64,000 nucleotides of DNA from Desulfogranum mediterraneum DSM 13871 (GTDB taxonomy: Bacteria > Desulfobacterota > Desulfobulbia > Desulfobulbales > Desulfobulbaceae), in the NCBI RefSeq assembly GCF_000429965.1, contig NZ_AUCW01000013.1, positions 124,001 to 188,000 of the forward strand. Reading direction: 5' to 3'. Numbering within the stretch: the stretch's first letter is position 1; the number at the start of each line of letters is the position of its first letter. The position numbers and the translations under genes were made by a program. Under the pieces are notes generated by a model. It had not been told where the DNA came from. It saw only the letters and a list, made by a program, of their open reading frames with translations, and searched no databases. Shown here in pieces: positions 1 to 8,675 of the stretch.

Positions 1-129
1 CTCCAGCTCCGCTGTCCGTTTTTCAGGACAGCGATGATGGCCCTGTGGCGGTGATTATCCCAATATCAACAGAGAAGTACCATCGATCCGCTCAAGGATC
101 GCCCTAACCCCAACAGTGGAGGAAACAGC

Positions 130-318
130 ATGGCAGAAATACGAATCGACCAGGAAGAGTGTATCGGCTGTGAGGCCTGTGTAGAGATCTGCCCGGATGT
201 CTTTGCCTTTGATGATGACGAGACCAAGGCCTATGTCATCGACGGCGCCGATCCCGGGGCAGACTGCGTGGACGAGGCCATCGCCTCCTGCCCGGCAGAG
301 TGTATCTTCAAAGAATAA
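130..318 (+). CDS. Ferredoxin, single [4Fe-4S], 62 aa
   Basis: Small acidic electron carrier of the cytoplasm. Cys11, Cys14, Cys17 and Cys54 are placed like the four cluster ligands of Desulfovibrio gigas ferredoxin. Cys21 and Cys46 match that protein's disulfide/second-site cysteines, so one [4Fe-4S] cluster is expected rather than two. An extra Cys58 is present near the C-terminus. The start is supported by a GGAGG ribosome site about 8 bases upstream. It probably exchanges electrons with low-potential enzymes such as the HdrA complex near 48-50 kb, but that partnership is inferred. It stands alone, with 276 bases before the next gene. Confidence 0.93.
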   Translation: MAEIRIDQEECIGCEACVEICPDVFAFDDDETKAYVIDGADPGADCVDEAIASCPAECIFKE

Positions 319-594
319 CCGCTCCCACCTGATCTGGCCGGTGTCGGCCCGCCTGCGAGACCGCACTGACCAGATCCTCTCCAGTACCTGCCCCCCTGGC
401 AGTTCTGCAGCTCTGCAGTTCTTTCACCATCCCCCCTGTCATCACCGTCCAAGATCAGCAGCGTCCTCAGGCCAAGTGCCGCTGACCAGGGCTGAGCCCC
501 GGTCCTTTTGGGAACCATTCCCTGCTTCGTTTCCAGCTCATTCATGCTATAGTGCAGAGAGAGAAGATTCCTCAACCTGCAAGGAGGACGGACC

Positions 595-1554
595 ATGGCC
601 CAGGAAAACAACGACAAGATCCGCCTTGGCATCAGCTCCTGCCTGCTGGGCAACCAGGTCCGCTATAACGGCGGCCACCAGCGCGACCCCTATCTCACCG
701 ATACCCTCTCCCGATTTTTCGATTTTGTACCGGTCTGCCCGGAGGTGGAGTGCGGCCTGCCGGTCCCCCGGGAGGCCATGCGGCTGGTGGGGGATCCCGA
801 AGCCCCCAGGTTGGTGACCGTCACCTCCCGGATCGACCTCAGCGAGCAGATGAACCGCTGGGCCCGGCGACGGGTACGCGAGCTGGAGGATGAGGAGATC
901 TGCGGTTTTATCTTTAAGAGCAAGTCACCCTCCTCGGGGATGGAACGGGTCAAGGTCTATGACCACAACAATGTCCCCCGAGCCGTTGGCGTGGGGCTGT
1001 TTGCCAGGATCTTCAAGGAACACTTCCCGCTGCTGCCCACCGAAGAGGAGGGCCGCCTGCACGATATGGGACTCAGGGAAAACTTTATCGAATCGGTCTT
1101 TGTCTACCGCCGTTGGCGAGCGCTCCTGGCCGCCCCCAGCCCGGGCAAACTGGTCGCCTTCCACAGCGAGCACAAGATGCTCCTCCGGGCCCACAGCGAA
1201 AAGCTCTACCGACAGCTCGGCAAGATCGTCGCCGAGGCAGGCAGTCAGGACTTGCCCACCCTGCTTGAGCGCTACCAGGCCCCCCTGATGGCTGCCATGC
1301 GGCTCAAGCCCACGGTCAAGAAACACCTCAACGTCCTGCTCCACATCGTGGGCCACTTTAAGAAGCTGCTCTCCAGTGACGAAAAGAAAGAGCTGCTTGA
1401 GCTGATTGAGCGCTACGGTGAGCAGCATCTGCCCCTGATTGTTCCCATCACCCTGATCAACCACTATGTCCGCAAGTATAAGGAGCCCTACCTCCAGCGC
1501 CAATACTACCTGCATCCCCATCCCCTGGAACTGAAACTGCGCAACCATGCCTGA
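595..1554 (+). CDS. DUF523-DUF1722 (TudS/YbgA) fusion protein, 319 aa
   Basis: Two-domain protein. Residues about 9-150 are the DUF523 domain, whose relative TudS is an iron-sulfur thiouracil desulfurase. Cys16, Cys48 and Cys103 fit the three cluster-binding cysteines, and the Ser/Lys-rich motif at 108-115 is typical. Residues about 180-310 are DUF1722, the YbgA domain, rich in His, Lys and Arg. A GGAGG-like site lies just before the ATG. The stop overlaps the start of the next gene by 8 bases, so the two are likely translated together. The family call is firm. The substrate is unknown; tRNA/nucleobase thio-group chemistry or a stress role are only possibilities. Confidence 0.85.
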   Translation: MAQENNDKIRLGISSCLLGNQVRYNGGHQRDPYLTDTLSRFFDFVPVCPEVECGLPVPREAMRLVGDPEAPRLVTVTSRIDLSEQMNRWARRRVRELEDEEICGFIFKSKSPSSGMERVKVYDHNNVPRAVGVGLFARIFKEHFPLLPTEEEGRLHDMGLRENFIESVFVYRRWRALLAAPSPGKLVAFHSEHKMLLRAHSEKLYRQLGKIVAEAGSQDLPTLLERYQAPLMAAMRLKPTVKKHLNVLLHIVGHFKKLLSSDEKKELLELIERYGEQHLPLIVPITLINHYVRKYKEPYLQRQYYLHPHPLELKLRNHA

Positions 1555-3016
1555 GACCATGCCCGCCACCATCCTGATCACCGGTGCCACCGGCTATATC
1601 GGCAGAAGGCTGAGCCATCGGCTGCTGGCTGATACCAACCACCCCATTCGGATCCTGGTCCGCAACCGCAACAAGGTCCAGCGTATCCTGAGCGAGCAGG
1701 TGGATATCCACGAGGGAGACACCTTTGACCGGGAAGCACTCTCCCAGGCCCTGGAAGGCGTGGATACGGCCTATTACCTGATCCACTCCATGGGCTCGAC
1801 TCAGGATTATCAGGAGCTGGACCGGCGGAGTGCGGAGAATTTCAGAGACTGCTGTATCGCCTCCGGGGTCCGGAGGATCATCTATCTGGGCGGATTGGGG
1901 GTCAAGGCCGATGCCAGCGCACACCTGCTCAGTCGGATCGAAACCGGCGAGATCCTCAGCAATCGGCCCCGGGAAATCCAGACCATCTGGCTCAGGGCCG
2001 GCGTGATCATCGGCTCAGGCAGCGCCAGCTTCGAGATCATCCGCAACCTCACCCAGAAGCTGCCCCTGATGATCACCCCCTCCTGGGTGCGAACCAAGAC
2101 CCAGCCCATCGGTATCGACGATGTCCTGGCCTACCTGGAGGGTTCCCTTGAGCTGGGGTATGAGGACAACCTAGTGGTCGATATCGGGGCCGAGCAACTC
2201 AGTTTCCAGGAGATGATGGCCCAGGCAGCCGAGGTCATGGGCCTGAAACGGCTGCTCATTCCGGTGCCCCTGCTCTCCCCCAGGCTCTCCTCCTACTGGC
2301 TGATCCTCTTCACCCCCATTCCCCTTGGACTGGCCGCAGCCCTGGTGGAGGGGCTGAAGAGCGAGACCATCCTCCAAAACCAGGCTGCGGCCCACTATTT
2401 CCCTGGGATTAGAACCAGCTCCTTTAGGGAGAGCGTGGCCCGCGCCCTCCGGGAGCTGGAGCAGCACCAGGTCCTCAGCCGCTGGTGCGACAGCTCCGGC
2501 CTGCAGGCCTGTGACATCAAAGACTTCGATGACCCCAGCGGCGCCATCCTCCGCGACAGCCGCACCGTGGTCTACACAGAGCAGCAAGAGCAGGAGGCGG
2601 TCTTCCAGAGTGCCTGTGCCATCGGCGGCCCCAACGGCTGGTTCCGCTACAACCTGCTCTGGCAGCTTCGGGGCCTGATCGACAAGATCTTTGGCGGTTA
2701 TGGCCTGAACCGGGGCAGACGACTCCACCGGCAGCTGCGGCTGGGCGATGCCCTTGACTTCTGGAAGGTGGTCGACCTCAAGGAAAACAAACGATTACTG
2801 CTCTATGCCCAGATGAAACTCCCTGGCCAGGCCTGGCTGGAATTTGATGTCCAACCCCGCCAACTGGTCCAGACCGCCCATTTCATCCCCCGGGGCCTGT
2901 GGGGCAGGCTCTACTGGTACGCGGTCTACCCCTTTCACTTCTTTGTCTTCACCAACCTGGCCCGGACCATTGTCCGGGCTGCCCGTACAGAGACAAAAAA
3001 GCCGCCATCGCCCTAA
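1547..3016 (+). CDS. NAD(P)-binding NmrA/SDR-type protein with DUF2867 domain, 489 aa
   Basis: The N-terminal half is an atypical short-chain dehydrogenase/NmrA Rossmann domain, with the dinucleotide-binding GATGYIG motif at residues 13-19. The C-terminal part, from about residue 330, matches the DUF2867 layout (Trp/Tyr-rich beta segments, often seen as 'SDR family oxidoreductase' fusions). There is no obvious signal peptide, although the end of the protein is hydrophobic and aromatic. The gene overlaps the DUF523-DUF1722 gene by 8 bases, indicating a shared transcript and probably linked roles. The substrate cannot be read from the sequence. Confidence 0.8.
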   Translation: MPETMPATILITGATGYIGRRLSHRLLADTNHPIRILVRNRNKVQRILSEQVDIHEGDTFDREALSQALEGVDTAYYLIHSMGSTQDYQELDRRSAENFRDCCIASGVRRIIYLGGLGVKADASAHLLSRIETGEILSNRPREIQTIWLRAGVIIGSGSASFEIIRNLTQKLPLMITPSWVRTKTQPIGIDDVLAYLEGSLELGYEDNLVVDIGAEQLSFQEMMAQAAEVMGLKRLLIPVPLLSPRLSSYWLILFTPIPLGLAAALVEGLKSETILQNQAAAHYFPGIRTSSFRESVARALRELEQHQVLSRWCDSSGLQACDIKDFDDPSGAILRDSRTVVYTEQQEQEAVFQSACAIGGPNGWFRYNLLWQLRGLIDKIFGGYGLNRGRRLHRQLRLGDALDFWKVVDLKENKRLLLYAQMKLPGQAWLEFDVQPRQLVQTAHFIPRGLWGRLYWYAVYPFHFFVFTNLARTIVRAARTETKKPPSP

Positions 3017-3032
3017 GCCATCGGGGAAAGGT

Positions 3033-3239
3033 TTACTCTTCTCCTCCCTGCCCGGCCGCCTCCCGACTGACCCGGCAGCAGTCATTGCTCCAGCACCAGC
3101 TGCAAAAGGGCTGATCATCCTCCCAGATCAGCTCCTCGGCCAGCGGCTCAAGCTCAATCCCACAGCCGCTGCAGTTGAGTCCGGCCGGCCGGCCAAGCCC
3201 CCCCTGTTGTTTTGGCTCTCCGCCCTGTCCTGCTGACAT
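3033..3239 (-). CDS. Small Cys-rich, zinc-ribbon-like protein, 68 aa
   Basis: Short reverse-strand gene with a strong GAGGAG ribosome site 5-6 bases before its ATG, which is the main reason for calling it real. It has two CxxC pairs, Cys23/Cys26 and Cys46/Cys49, plus Cys54 and Cys55. This spacing would fit a small zinc ribbon or a metal-binding knuckle. The ends are Gly/Gln/Glu-rich and probably disordered. It converges on the DUF2867 gene, with its stop 16 bases from that stop. I recognise no family and propose no function beyond likely metal binding. Confidence 0.55.
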   Translation of the reverse strand: MSAGQGGEPKQQGGLGRPAGLNCSGCGIELEPLAEELIWEDDQPFCSWCWSNDCCRVSREAAGQGGEE

Positions 3240-3535
3240 GTCCGCTCCTCTACGTTGAGCTGCCGCAATGCACCTGAATCATTAGCCTCTTGCCCGACCA
3301 CGGCGTTATCCTGACAAATTATCCTCGGACTATCCTCCGGATCCCTGTCTCCACCGGTGGTCCTCTTTCTCGTCTGCCCTGCACCTGAACAGGCCTCCCT
3401 GTTCTTCAAGCTCGCCTGAAGTCCATCGCCGAACCTTGCCCTCCCCGGCCTTGGGGTGTACAAGGAGAACCCATCGGGAAACTCAAGATTCCTGTCTCCA
3501 GCTCCTGCCAGCTCACCCTTGCCGCGGCTCTTTCC

Positions 3536-4837
3536 ATGCAGATAGACTCCATCCTCTATAAAACCACCTTTATCATCACCTTCGCCCTGATCGCACTGCT
3601 CACCACCAGACGCTCCTCAGCTCTTCGCTCTGCAAGCCAGTTTGCGCTTGCAGACCGCTCCCTGCCCTTCACCGGGGTCTCCTGGGTGATTATCGGTACC
3701 CTGGTCGGGGGCATCTCCACCATGGGAACGGTCCAGACGGCCTATACCCATGGCATCTCTGCCTGCATATTTACCTTTGGCAGCAGCCTCTCCTGCCTGT
3801 TGCTCGGCTGTTTCTTTGCCAAGGCCCTTCGCGAACAGGGGGTGGTCACGGTTGCAGAATATCTGGGCAACTCTTTTGGCCAGGGATTCAGATATTACAG
3901 CAGCGCCCTCAGTTCAACCGGGATGTTCATCCATGTGGTGGCCCAGTTCCTGGCCTCCATAGCCATCTTGCAGTCCGTTTTTGGCTTTGGAGATTTTCTC
4001 TCTGTACTCTTCACCATGCTGCTCATCGGCCTGTTTGTCGGTACAGGGGGTATTTCCGCTGCCGGCCTAGTGGGCAAGCTTAAATTTTTTATGCTCTACC
4101 TGATCATGGCCATCAGTGCGACCCTGGCCCTCTACCGGGGGGGAGGTCTGCAGCAGATTATCAGCCAGCTTCCCCGGGACAGCGAGCTGCTGAGCCTTGC
4201 ACATTATGGTGCCGGCTCTGCGGCCATGGACCTCTTGTCCATGGTGGTGGGGGTCTTGTCCACCCAGATCTATCTGCAGGCCATCTTTTCGGCCAAGGAT
4301 GTCAGGCAGGCCCGAAACGGGGCCTTTTTGAGTGCGGCAGTGATCCCGCCCATCGGCGTCCTTGGCCTTGTTATCGGTCTCTATCTCAGGGCTCATTCCC
4401 CTGAACTTGGAGCCAACAGTGCCCAGGCCCTGCCCTTTTTCCTGTTCCAGAGTTTTTCACCGCTGATCGCCGCATTCTTTGCTGCCGGCCTGTTGTTGAT
4501 TGTACTCGCAACAGGGGCAGGCCTGGTACTCGGCGTGACCACCAACATCTACTGCGATTTCCTCACCAGGCCCCGGGGTGTGTTCCAGAGGATCCCCCAG
4601 CTGCGACTGCTCAGGATGATCACCTCGCTGGTGCTCCTGCTTGCTGCACTGCTGGTGACCACCGGCCTTGATTCAACCATCCTCGAGTGGAGCTATATGT
4701 CCATGGGTCTGAGAGGCTCTGCCGTCTTTGCAGGCCTCTGTGTCCTGGTTTTTTTGAAAAAGCACCATCGATCCCGCCTGGTCCTCTTCATCCTCTACAC
4801 CCTTCCCCTCGCCTACATCGGTCTCAATCTCTGCTAG
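3536..4837 (+). CDS. Sodium:solute symporter family protein, 433 aa
   Basis: Integral membrane transporter of the SSS family (LeuT-like fold). Near residues 45-65 there is the conserved GTLVGGIS segment that lines the family's substrate/sodium path. This is followed by a ladder of about 12 hydrophobic segments to the C-terminus. At 433 residues it is shorter than typical 480-550-residue members, mostly at the C-terminal end. No convincing ribosome site precedes the ATG, so the exact start is uncertain. The substrate (organic acid, amino acid or sugar) cannot be assigned. It stands alone and converges on the acetyltransferase gene. Confidence 0.85.
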   Translation: MQIDSILYKTTFIITFALIALLTTRRSSALRSASQFALADRSLPFTGVSWVIIGTLVGGISTMGTVQTAYTHGISACIFTFGSSLSCLLLGCFFAKALREQGVVTVAEYLGNSFGQGFRYYSSALSSTGMFIHVVAQFLASIAILQSVFGFGDFLSVLFTMLLIGLFVGTGGISAAGLVGKLKFFMLYLIMAISATLALYRGGGLQQIISQLPRDSELLSLAHYGAGSAAMDLLSMVVGVLSTQIYLQAIFSAKDVRQARNGAFLSAAVIPPIGVLGLVIGLYLRAHSPELGANSAQALPFFLFQSFSPLIAAFFAAGLLLIVLATGAGLVLGVTTNIYCDFLTRPRGVFQRIPQLRLLRMITSLVLLLAALLVTTGLDSTILEWSYMSMGLRGSAVFAGLCVLVFLKKHHRSRLVLFILYTLPLAYIGLNLC

Positions 4838-4904
4838 CGTCCGGGACTCCCCGTTCCTGCGCCCCCAGGCCTTTGGGATACGCCGGCTGGCCGGGGTAAG
4901 GCCC

Positions 4905-5450
4905 CTATTCCCGCCAGTGCTCGGGCTGATCCAGGGTTGCGCAGCAGTGGACCTGCCCTCTGACCCTGCCGATCACTCCCTGAGTCAACTCCTGCACCAT
5001 CCAGGCTGCGGCATGTTCCTCAGGTATCGGATAGGGGGCCTGATAACCAAGAACTCCTGCGGGTCTGAAGCCATAGCGCGGATAGTAGCCCGGATGTCCA
5101 AGGACAAAAACCAGCTCAACCCCTGATGCCCTTAAACAGCGCAACCCTGCCCGGATGAGTTTTCCGCCCACTCCCCGATGTTGCACCTCCGGCAAAACGG
5201 CCAGGGGGGCAAGTATCCGGGCAGAGACCTCCCCAGGGGCTTCGCCGATGGTGGCCCTGGTAAAGAGCACATGTCCTGTCAGCTGCCCCCCCTCAACCGC
5301 CACCAGGGAGCACATCGGCATGGCGGTCGGATCCTCCAGCATGACCCGGACAAGTTCGGCAGTGACAGCTCCCATCTCCGGGCCAAAGGCCTGTTGATGG
5401 ATGGTTGCAACGGCCTCTCTCTCCAATGCGCTGGCTGTTCTCACCTCCAT
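4905..5450 (-). CDS. GNAT family N-acetyltransferase (YhbS-like), 181 aa
   Basis: Cytoplasmic acetyl-CoA-dependent N-acetyltransferase. The acetyl-CoA pyrophosphate loop is visible as QHRGVGGKL at about residues 90-98. The downstream GHPGYYPRYGF motif near 118-128 is characteristic of the YhbS-like subgroup. The length is normal for the family. A GGGAGG ribosome site lies about 9 bases before the ATG. The acceptor substrate is unknown. The gene is monocistronic and converges with the symporter. Confidence 0.88.
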   Translation of the reverse strand: MEVRTASALEREAVATIHQQAFGPEMGAVTAELVRVMLEDPTAMPMCSLVAVEGGQLTGHVLFTRATIGEAPGEVSARILAPLAVLPEVQHRGVGGKLIRAGLRCLRASGVELVFVLGHPGYYPRYGFRPAGVLGYQAPYPIPEEHAAAWMVQELTQGVIGRVRGQVHCCATLDQPEHWRE

Positions 5451-5794
5451 GCGAACGATCCTCCCTGTTTCCTTGAAAATTTGTCCCTGAAATCGGCCCG
5501 CAGCTCCAGCAAGAAGGGAACGACAATTACCTTGACAGCCGGGACCATCTCCATTACTCCTTGCCCTATCATGAAAACCGCCTGATCATATATCCCCCCT
5601 TTTTGCCCACCCAAGGGAAGCCAAGTCGTAGTCATCAGAGAGGAGAGGTGCGCCTGCAGTGAGGCACTGCCCATCGAAAGGTGACCTTTCAGCGCCGACC
5701 TTCCACTATTTGTACTCCAACATTCCGCCCAGATGACAAGGAGAGCTCCTCCTTTTTAGTCTCTTTTCGTTATAAGGGTCGGAGCAAGGTTATC

Positions 5795-6631
5795 ATGAAC
5801 ATCAAAAAACTGATAAAGACAACGAAAAAGCCGGAAATCTATACCCCAGGAACTGCCATGATGTGGACGGATGAGCATATCTCCACCCAACTTCTGGAAA
5901 CCCACCTGAGCCAGGACACGGATCTGGCAAGCAGGAGAGAAGGCACCATCTCCTCCACCGTCCAATGGATCCTGGAGCAGGTACCCGGGGAAGGGCTGAA
6001 CATCCTTGACCTTGGATGTGGACCTGGACTCTACGCCGAGCGACTCGCCCGAGCTGGACACCGGGTCACGGGCATGGATGTTTCGGCCAACTCCCTCAGC
6101 TACGCCAAGAAATCAGCCCAGAGCAACAAGCTGGCTGTCTCCTATCTGCAGCAGGACTACCTGGAGCTGACAGCAGAAAACAGCTACGACCTTATCCTGT
6201 TGATATTCACTGATTTCGGCGTCCTGGTCCCTGAACAGCGGACACACCTTCTCAACAAGATCTATCGAGCCCTCAAACCTGGGGGGACCTTTCTCTTTGA
6301 CGTGCTCAATCATAATGGAGCAGTAACAACAACAGCAGCAAAGGACTGGGAACTCTCTTTAAAGGGTTTCTGGAGGGATTCTCCCTACCTGGCGCTTAGC
6401 GAGTCGTTCTATTATGAAGAGGAGCAGGTAAGCTTGAACCAGCATACAATCATCGATGAGGATGGGGGCAGGGAGGTGTATCGCTTCTGGATACATACCT
6501 TTTCCCAGAACGATCTTGCCGTGCTGCTCTCGGCTGCAGGCTTCCGGACCACGGCCTGCTCTGATGGCGTTCTCCCTGATTCTGAGCTGTACGGCTCGGA
6601 GGCCGTGACCTTCTGTCTCGCAAGCAAATAG
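5795..6631 (+). CDS. Class I SAM-dependent methyltransferase, 278 aa
   Basis: Rossmann-fold methyltransferase. The SAM-binding motif I, LDLGCGPG, lies near residues 70-77. An acidic motif II follows (GMDVS), and the post-motif region carries ALKPGG, typical of methyltransferase domain 25. I chose the ATG at 5795 over an upstream in-frame ATG at 5681. An AAGG site precedes it, and the upstream extension is low-complexity and unlike the family. The substrate is unknown. It appears to be a single-gene unit, followed by a possible terminator hairpin at 6698-6726. Confidence 0.88.
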   Translation: MNIKKLIKTTKKPEIYTPGTAMMWTDEHISTQLLETHLSQDTDLASRREGTISSTVQWILEQVPGEGLNILDLGCGPGLYAERLARAGHRVTGMDVSANSLSYAKKSAQSNKLAVSYLQQDYLELTAENSYDLILLIFTDFGVLVPEQRTHLLNKIYRALKPGGTFLFDVLNHNGAVTTTAAKDWELSLKGFWRDSPYLALSESFYYEEEQVSLNQHTIIDEDGGREVYRFWIHTFSQNDLAVLLSAAGFRTTACSDGVLPDSELYGSEAVTFCLASK

Positions 6632-6979
6632 CTGGCAGCCAAGGGTTGGCTGAACTACAGAAACTTAATCCAAGCTAACAAGCTGACAAACTGACATCTG
6701 CCTGGCGCCTCAACCGGTGCCAGGCAGCACAGCCCCATTTTTCTTGCAAAAACCTCCTCTTTCCCCTCCCCGAGCAGTCCAGAAGATGGTAGTTTAATGG
6801 ATCATTTCCGGTCAGCCACCCGTTTTTTCCCGGAGACGCTACCTACTTCCGGGCTGTACAGGGAGCCCTCCCCTTTACCTGGACAGAACGGCTTTTTTTA
6901 CCATCCCTGAGGGATGATGAGCAGCGTCAACCGGGCTGGTCCCGACCGTGCCGCTCCTCTCAACTAGAAGGATACCCCC
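6632..6979. other. Gene-free stretch before the ABC importer
   Basis: No supported gene. It holds the possible terminator listed separately, an inverted repeat CCCGGA/TCCGGG around 6830-6855, and a tight hairpin CATCCC-TGA-GGGATG at 6902-6916 right after a T-run. I looked for a TPP riboswitch, because the downstream binding protein is NMT1/THI5-like, and did not find the conserved elements. The hairpins may belong to the leader of the importer operon. Confidence 0.5.
6698..6742 (+). terminator. Possible terminator after the methyltransferase gene
   Basis: Inverted repeat CTGCCTGGC (6698-6706) pairing with GCCAGGCAG (6718-6726), with a T-tract at 6738-6742. The T-tract is about 11 bases from the stem, so this is a weak intrinsic terminator at best. 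Confidence 0.35.
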
Positions 6980-7924
6980 ATGAAACAGTTCAGCTCCTGC
7001 TTCGTTCTCTTCGTCGTTTTCGTCCTACTGGCGATCACCAGCCCTGTTCAGGCGGCTGCCCCCCTGAAGATCGGGACCCTGCTGATTGAAGACGTGGTCC
7101 CGCTCTACCTGGCCGAGGAGCAGGGGCTCTACCGCCAGGAGGGGTTGGCAGTGGAACTGATCCCCTTCTTGAGCGCCCTGGAGCGGGACAGCGCCCTGAC
7201 CGCCGGGGCCATAGACGGCGCCATCGATGATCCGGTGGGCGCCATCCTGCTGGATCAGGGCCGCGGCCTGATCCAAATCACCTCGCTCTGCCTGGGAGCA
7301 ACAGCTGCTGAAGGGACCTTTGCCATCCTGGCAGCCCCCAAGTCAGGGCTGAAGAGGGTGGAGGAGCTGAAAGAGGTAGCCATCGGGGTCTCCAACTCCA
7401 CCATCATCGAGTATGTCACGGACCGGATGCTGACCGCCCAGGGATTCACTCCAGCAGAGATCCACAAGATCGAGGTCAAGAAGATGCCCATCCGGATGCA
7501 GATGCTGCTGGCCAACGCCATCCAGGCAGCAACCCTACCCGAGCCGCTGGCCTCGATAGCGGCGAGCAAGGGCGCGGTCAGACTACTCAGCGATGGCCAG
7601 AGCAGCGAGAGCCTCTCCCAGACGGTGATGGTCTTTCGCAAAGAGGTCCTGGCTCAGCGGTCGGAGGATGTTGCCCGCTTTTTTCGGGCCTATACCAGGG
7701 CCGTGGAGCTGATCAACTCCAATCCTGAACAGTACCGCCCGCTCTTTGTTGAAAAGGGCCGGATCCCGCCCCAGCTGGCGCCCGACTACCCGATCCCCCA
7801 CTACCCCAGGCCCGCACCCTTTCCCCGCGAGCTCTACACACCGGTGATGGAGTGGCTGGTTGGCAAAGGCCTGGTCAGGCCCCTGGCCTATGAACAGCTC
7901 GTCGCCATTGACCTGTATCACTGA
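6980..7924 (+). CDS. ABC transporter substrate-binding protein, NMT1/NitT-TauT type, 314 aa
   Basis: Periplasmic binding protein. Residues 1-26 form a Sec signal peptide with a long hydrophobic core and an AxA cleavage site after Gln-Ala-Ala. The mature part begins LKIGTLL and continues with the family feature of a ligand loop followed by 'LAEEQGLYRQEGL'. This is the periplasmic-binding-protein type 2 fold used for nitrate, taurine, aliphatic sulfonates, thiamine precursors and others. An AGAAGGA ribosome site precedes the ATG. The ATPase gene follows after 7 bases and the permease overlaps that, so the three form one importer. The ligand is not readable. Confidence 0.88.
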   Translation: MKQFSSCFVLFVVFVLLAITSPVQAAAPLKIGTLLIEDVVPLYLAEEQGLYRQEGLAVELIPFLSALERDSALTAGAIDGAIDDPVGAILLDQGRGLIQITSLCLGATAAEGTFAILAAPKSGLKRVEELKEVAIGVSNSTIIEYVTDRMLTAQGFTPAEIHKIEVKKMPIRMQMLLANAIQAATLPEPLASIAASKGAVRLLSDGQSSESLSQTVMVFRKEVLAQRSEDVARFFRAYTRAVELINSNPEQYRPLFVEKGRIPPQLAPDYPIPHYPRPAPFPRELYTPVMEWLVGKGLVRPLAYEQLVAIDLYH

Positions 7925-7931
7925 GCTCTTC

Positions 7932-8675
7932 ATGATCACGGTCGAACAGCTCTCCTTCTGCTATCAGTCCCAGGGAGTGCGACAGCAGGTGCTCCAGGAT
8001 GTCTCCTTTCAGGTCAAGGCAGGGCAGAGTTGCGCCATCATCGGGCCCTCGGGCTGCGGCAAGAGCACCCTGCTCTTTCTGCTCGCCGGCTTACTCCAGG
8101 CCGAACAGGGAAGGGTACGGCTTGCCGAGGGGGCCCGCTGCGGTACCATCCTCCAGAATTACGGTCTCTTTCCCTGGAAGAGCGTCGCGGAAAACGTTGC
8201 CCTGGGCCTGAGACTGCAGAAGGTAGCCAAAGCTGAGTGCAGCCTGCGGGTACGAGCGGCCCTGGAAGAGATGGGCCTGGCCGCCTTCAGCCGCTACTAT
8301 CCGGGCCAACTCTCAGGCGGGATGCAGCAGCGGGTGGCCCTGGCACGGGCCCTGGTCATTCAACCGGATATCCTGCTCATGGATGAACCCCTCTCCTCCC
8401 TGGACGCCCTGACCAGGGAACGGTTGCAGAACCTGATCCTGGAGCTCTGGCAGGAACGGCAGGTGATGCCGGTGGTGGTCACCCACTCCATTGAAGAGGC
8501 CGTGTTTCTCGGTCGCCGGATCATTGTCCTGGGCAATGCGCCGGGAAGAATCATCGCCCAGGTGGAAAACAGGGAGGCAGGGAAGATCAACTACCGCCAG
8601 AGCAGCCTCTTTTTTCAGCGCTGCAACCTGTTGCGTTCGACCCTGCTGGAGGAGTGCGATGTGCGCCAAGCGTGA
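7932..8675 (+). CDS. ABC transporter ATP-binding protein, NitT/TauT type, 247 aa
   Basis: Cytoplasmic ATPase of the importer. Walker A GPSGCGKST is at residues 38-46, the Q-loop Gln near 74, the signature LSGGM at 126-130, Walker B ILLMDEP at 146-152, and the switch His in VVTHS near 182-186. All catalytic elements are intact. I placed the start at 7932 (MITVEQL) because the longer in-frame extension to 7860 lies inside the preceding gene and is not family-like. The ribosome site is weak, suggesting coupling to the binding-protein gene 7 bases upstream. The 3' end overlaps the permease gene by 17 bases. Confidence 0.92.
   Translation: MITVEQLSFCYQSQGVRQQVLQDVSFQVKAGQSCAIIGPSGCGKSTLLFLLAGLLQAEQGRVRLAEGARCGTILQNYGLFPWKSVAENVALGLRLQKVAKAECSLRVRAALEEMGLAAFSRYYPGQLSGGMQQRVALARALVIQPDILLMDEPLSSLDALTRERLQNLILELWQERQVMPVVVTHSIEEAVFLGRRIIVLGNAPGRIIAQVENREAGKINYRQSSLFFQRCNLLRSTLLEECDVRQA

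Noticed and set aside
11-32. GCTGTCC/GGACAGC hairpin at the start of the window
   Set aside because: A perfect but short 7-bp stem without a T-run; the gene it might end lies outside the window.
6780-6979. Possible TPP riboswitch before the NMT1-like importer
   Set aside because: The conserved CTGAGA and ACCTGAnCTGG-type elements are absent; only unrelated small hairpins are present.
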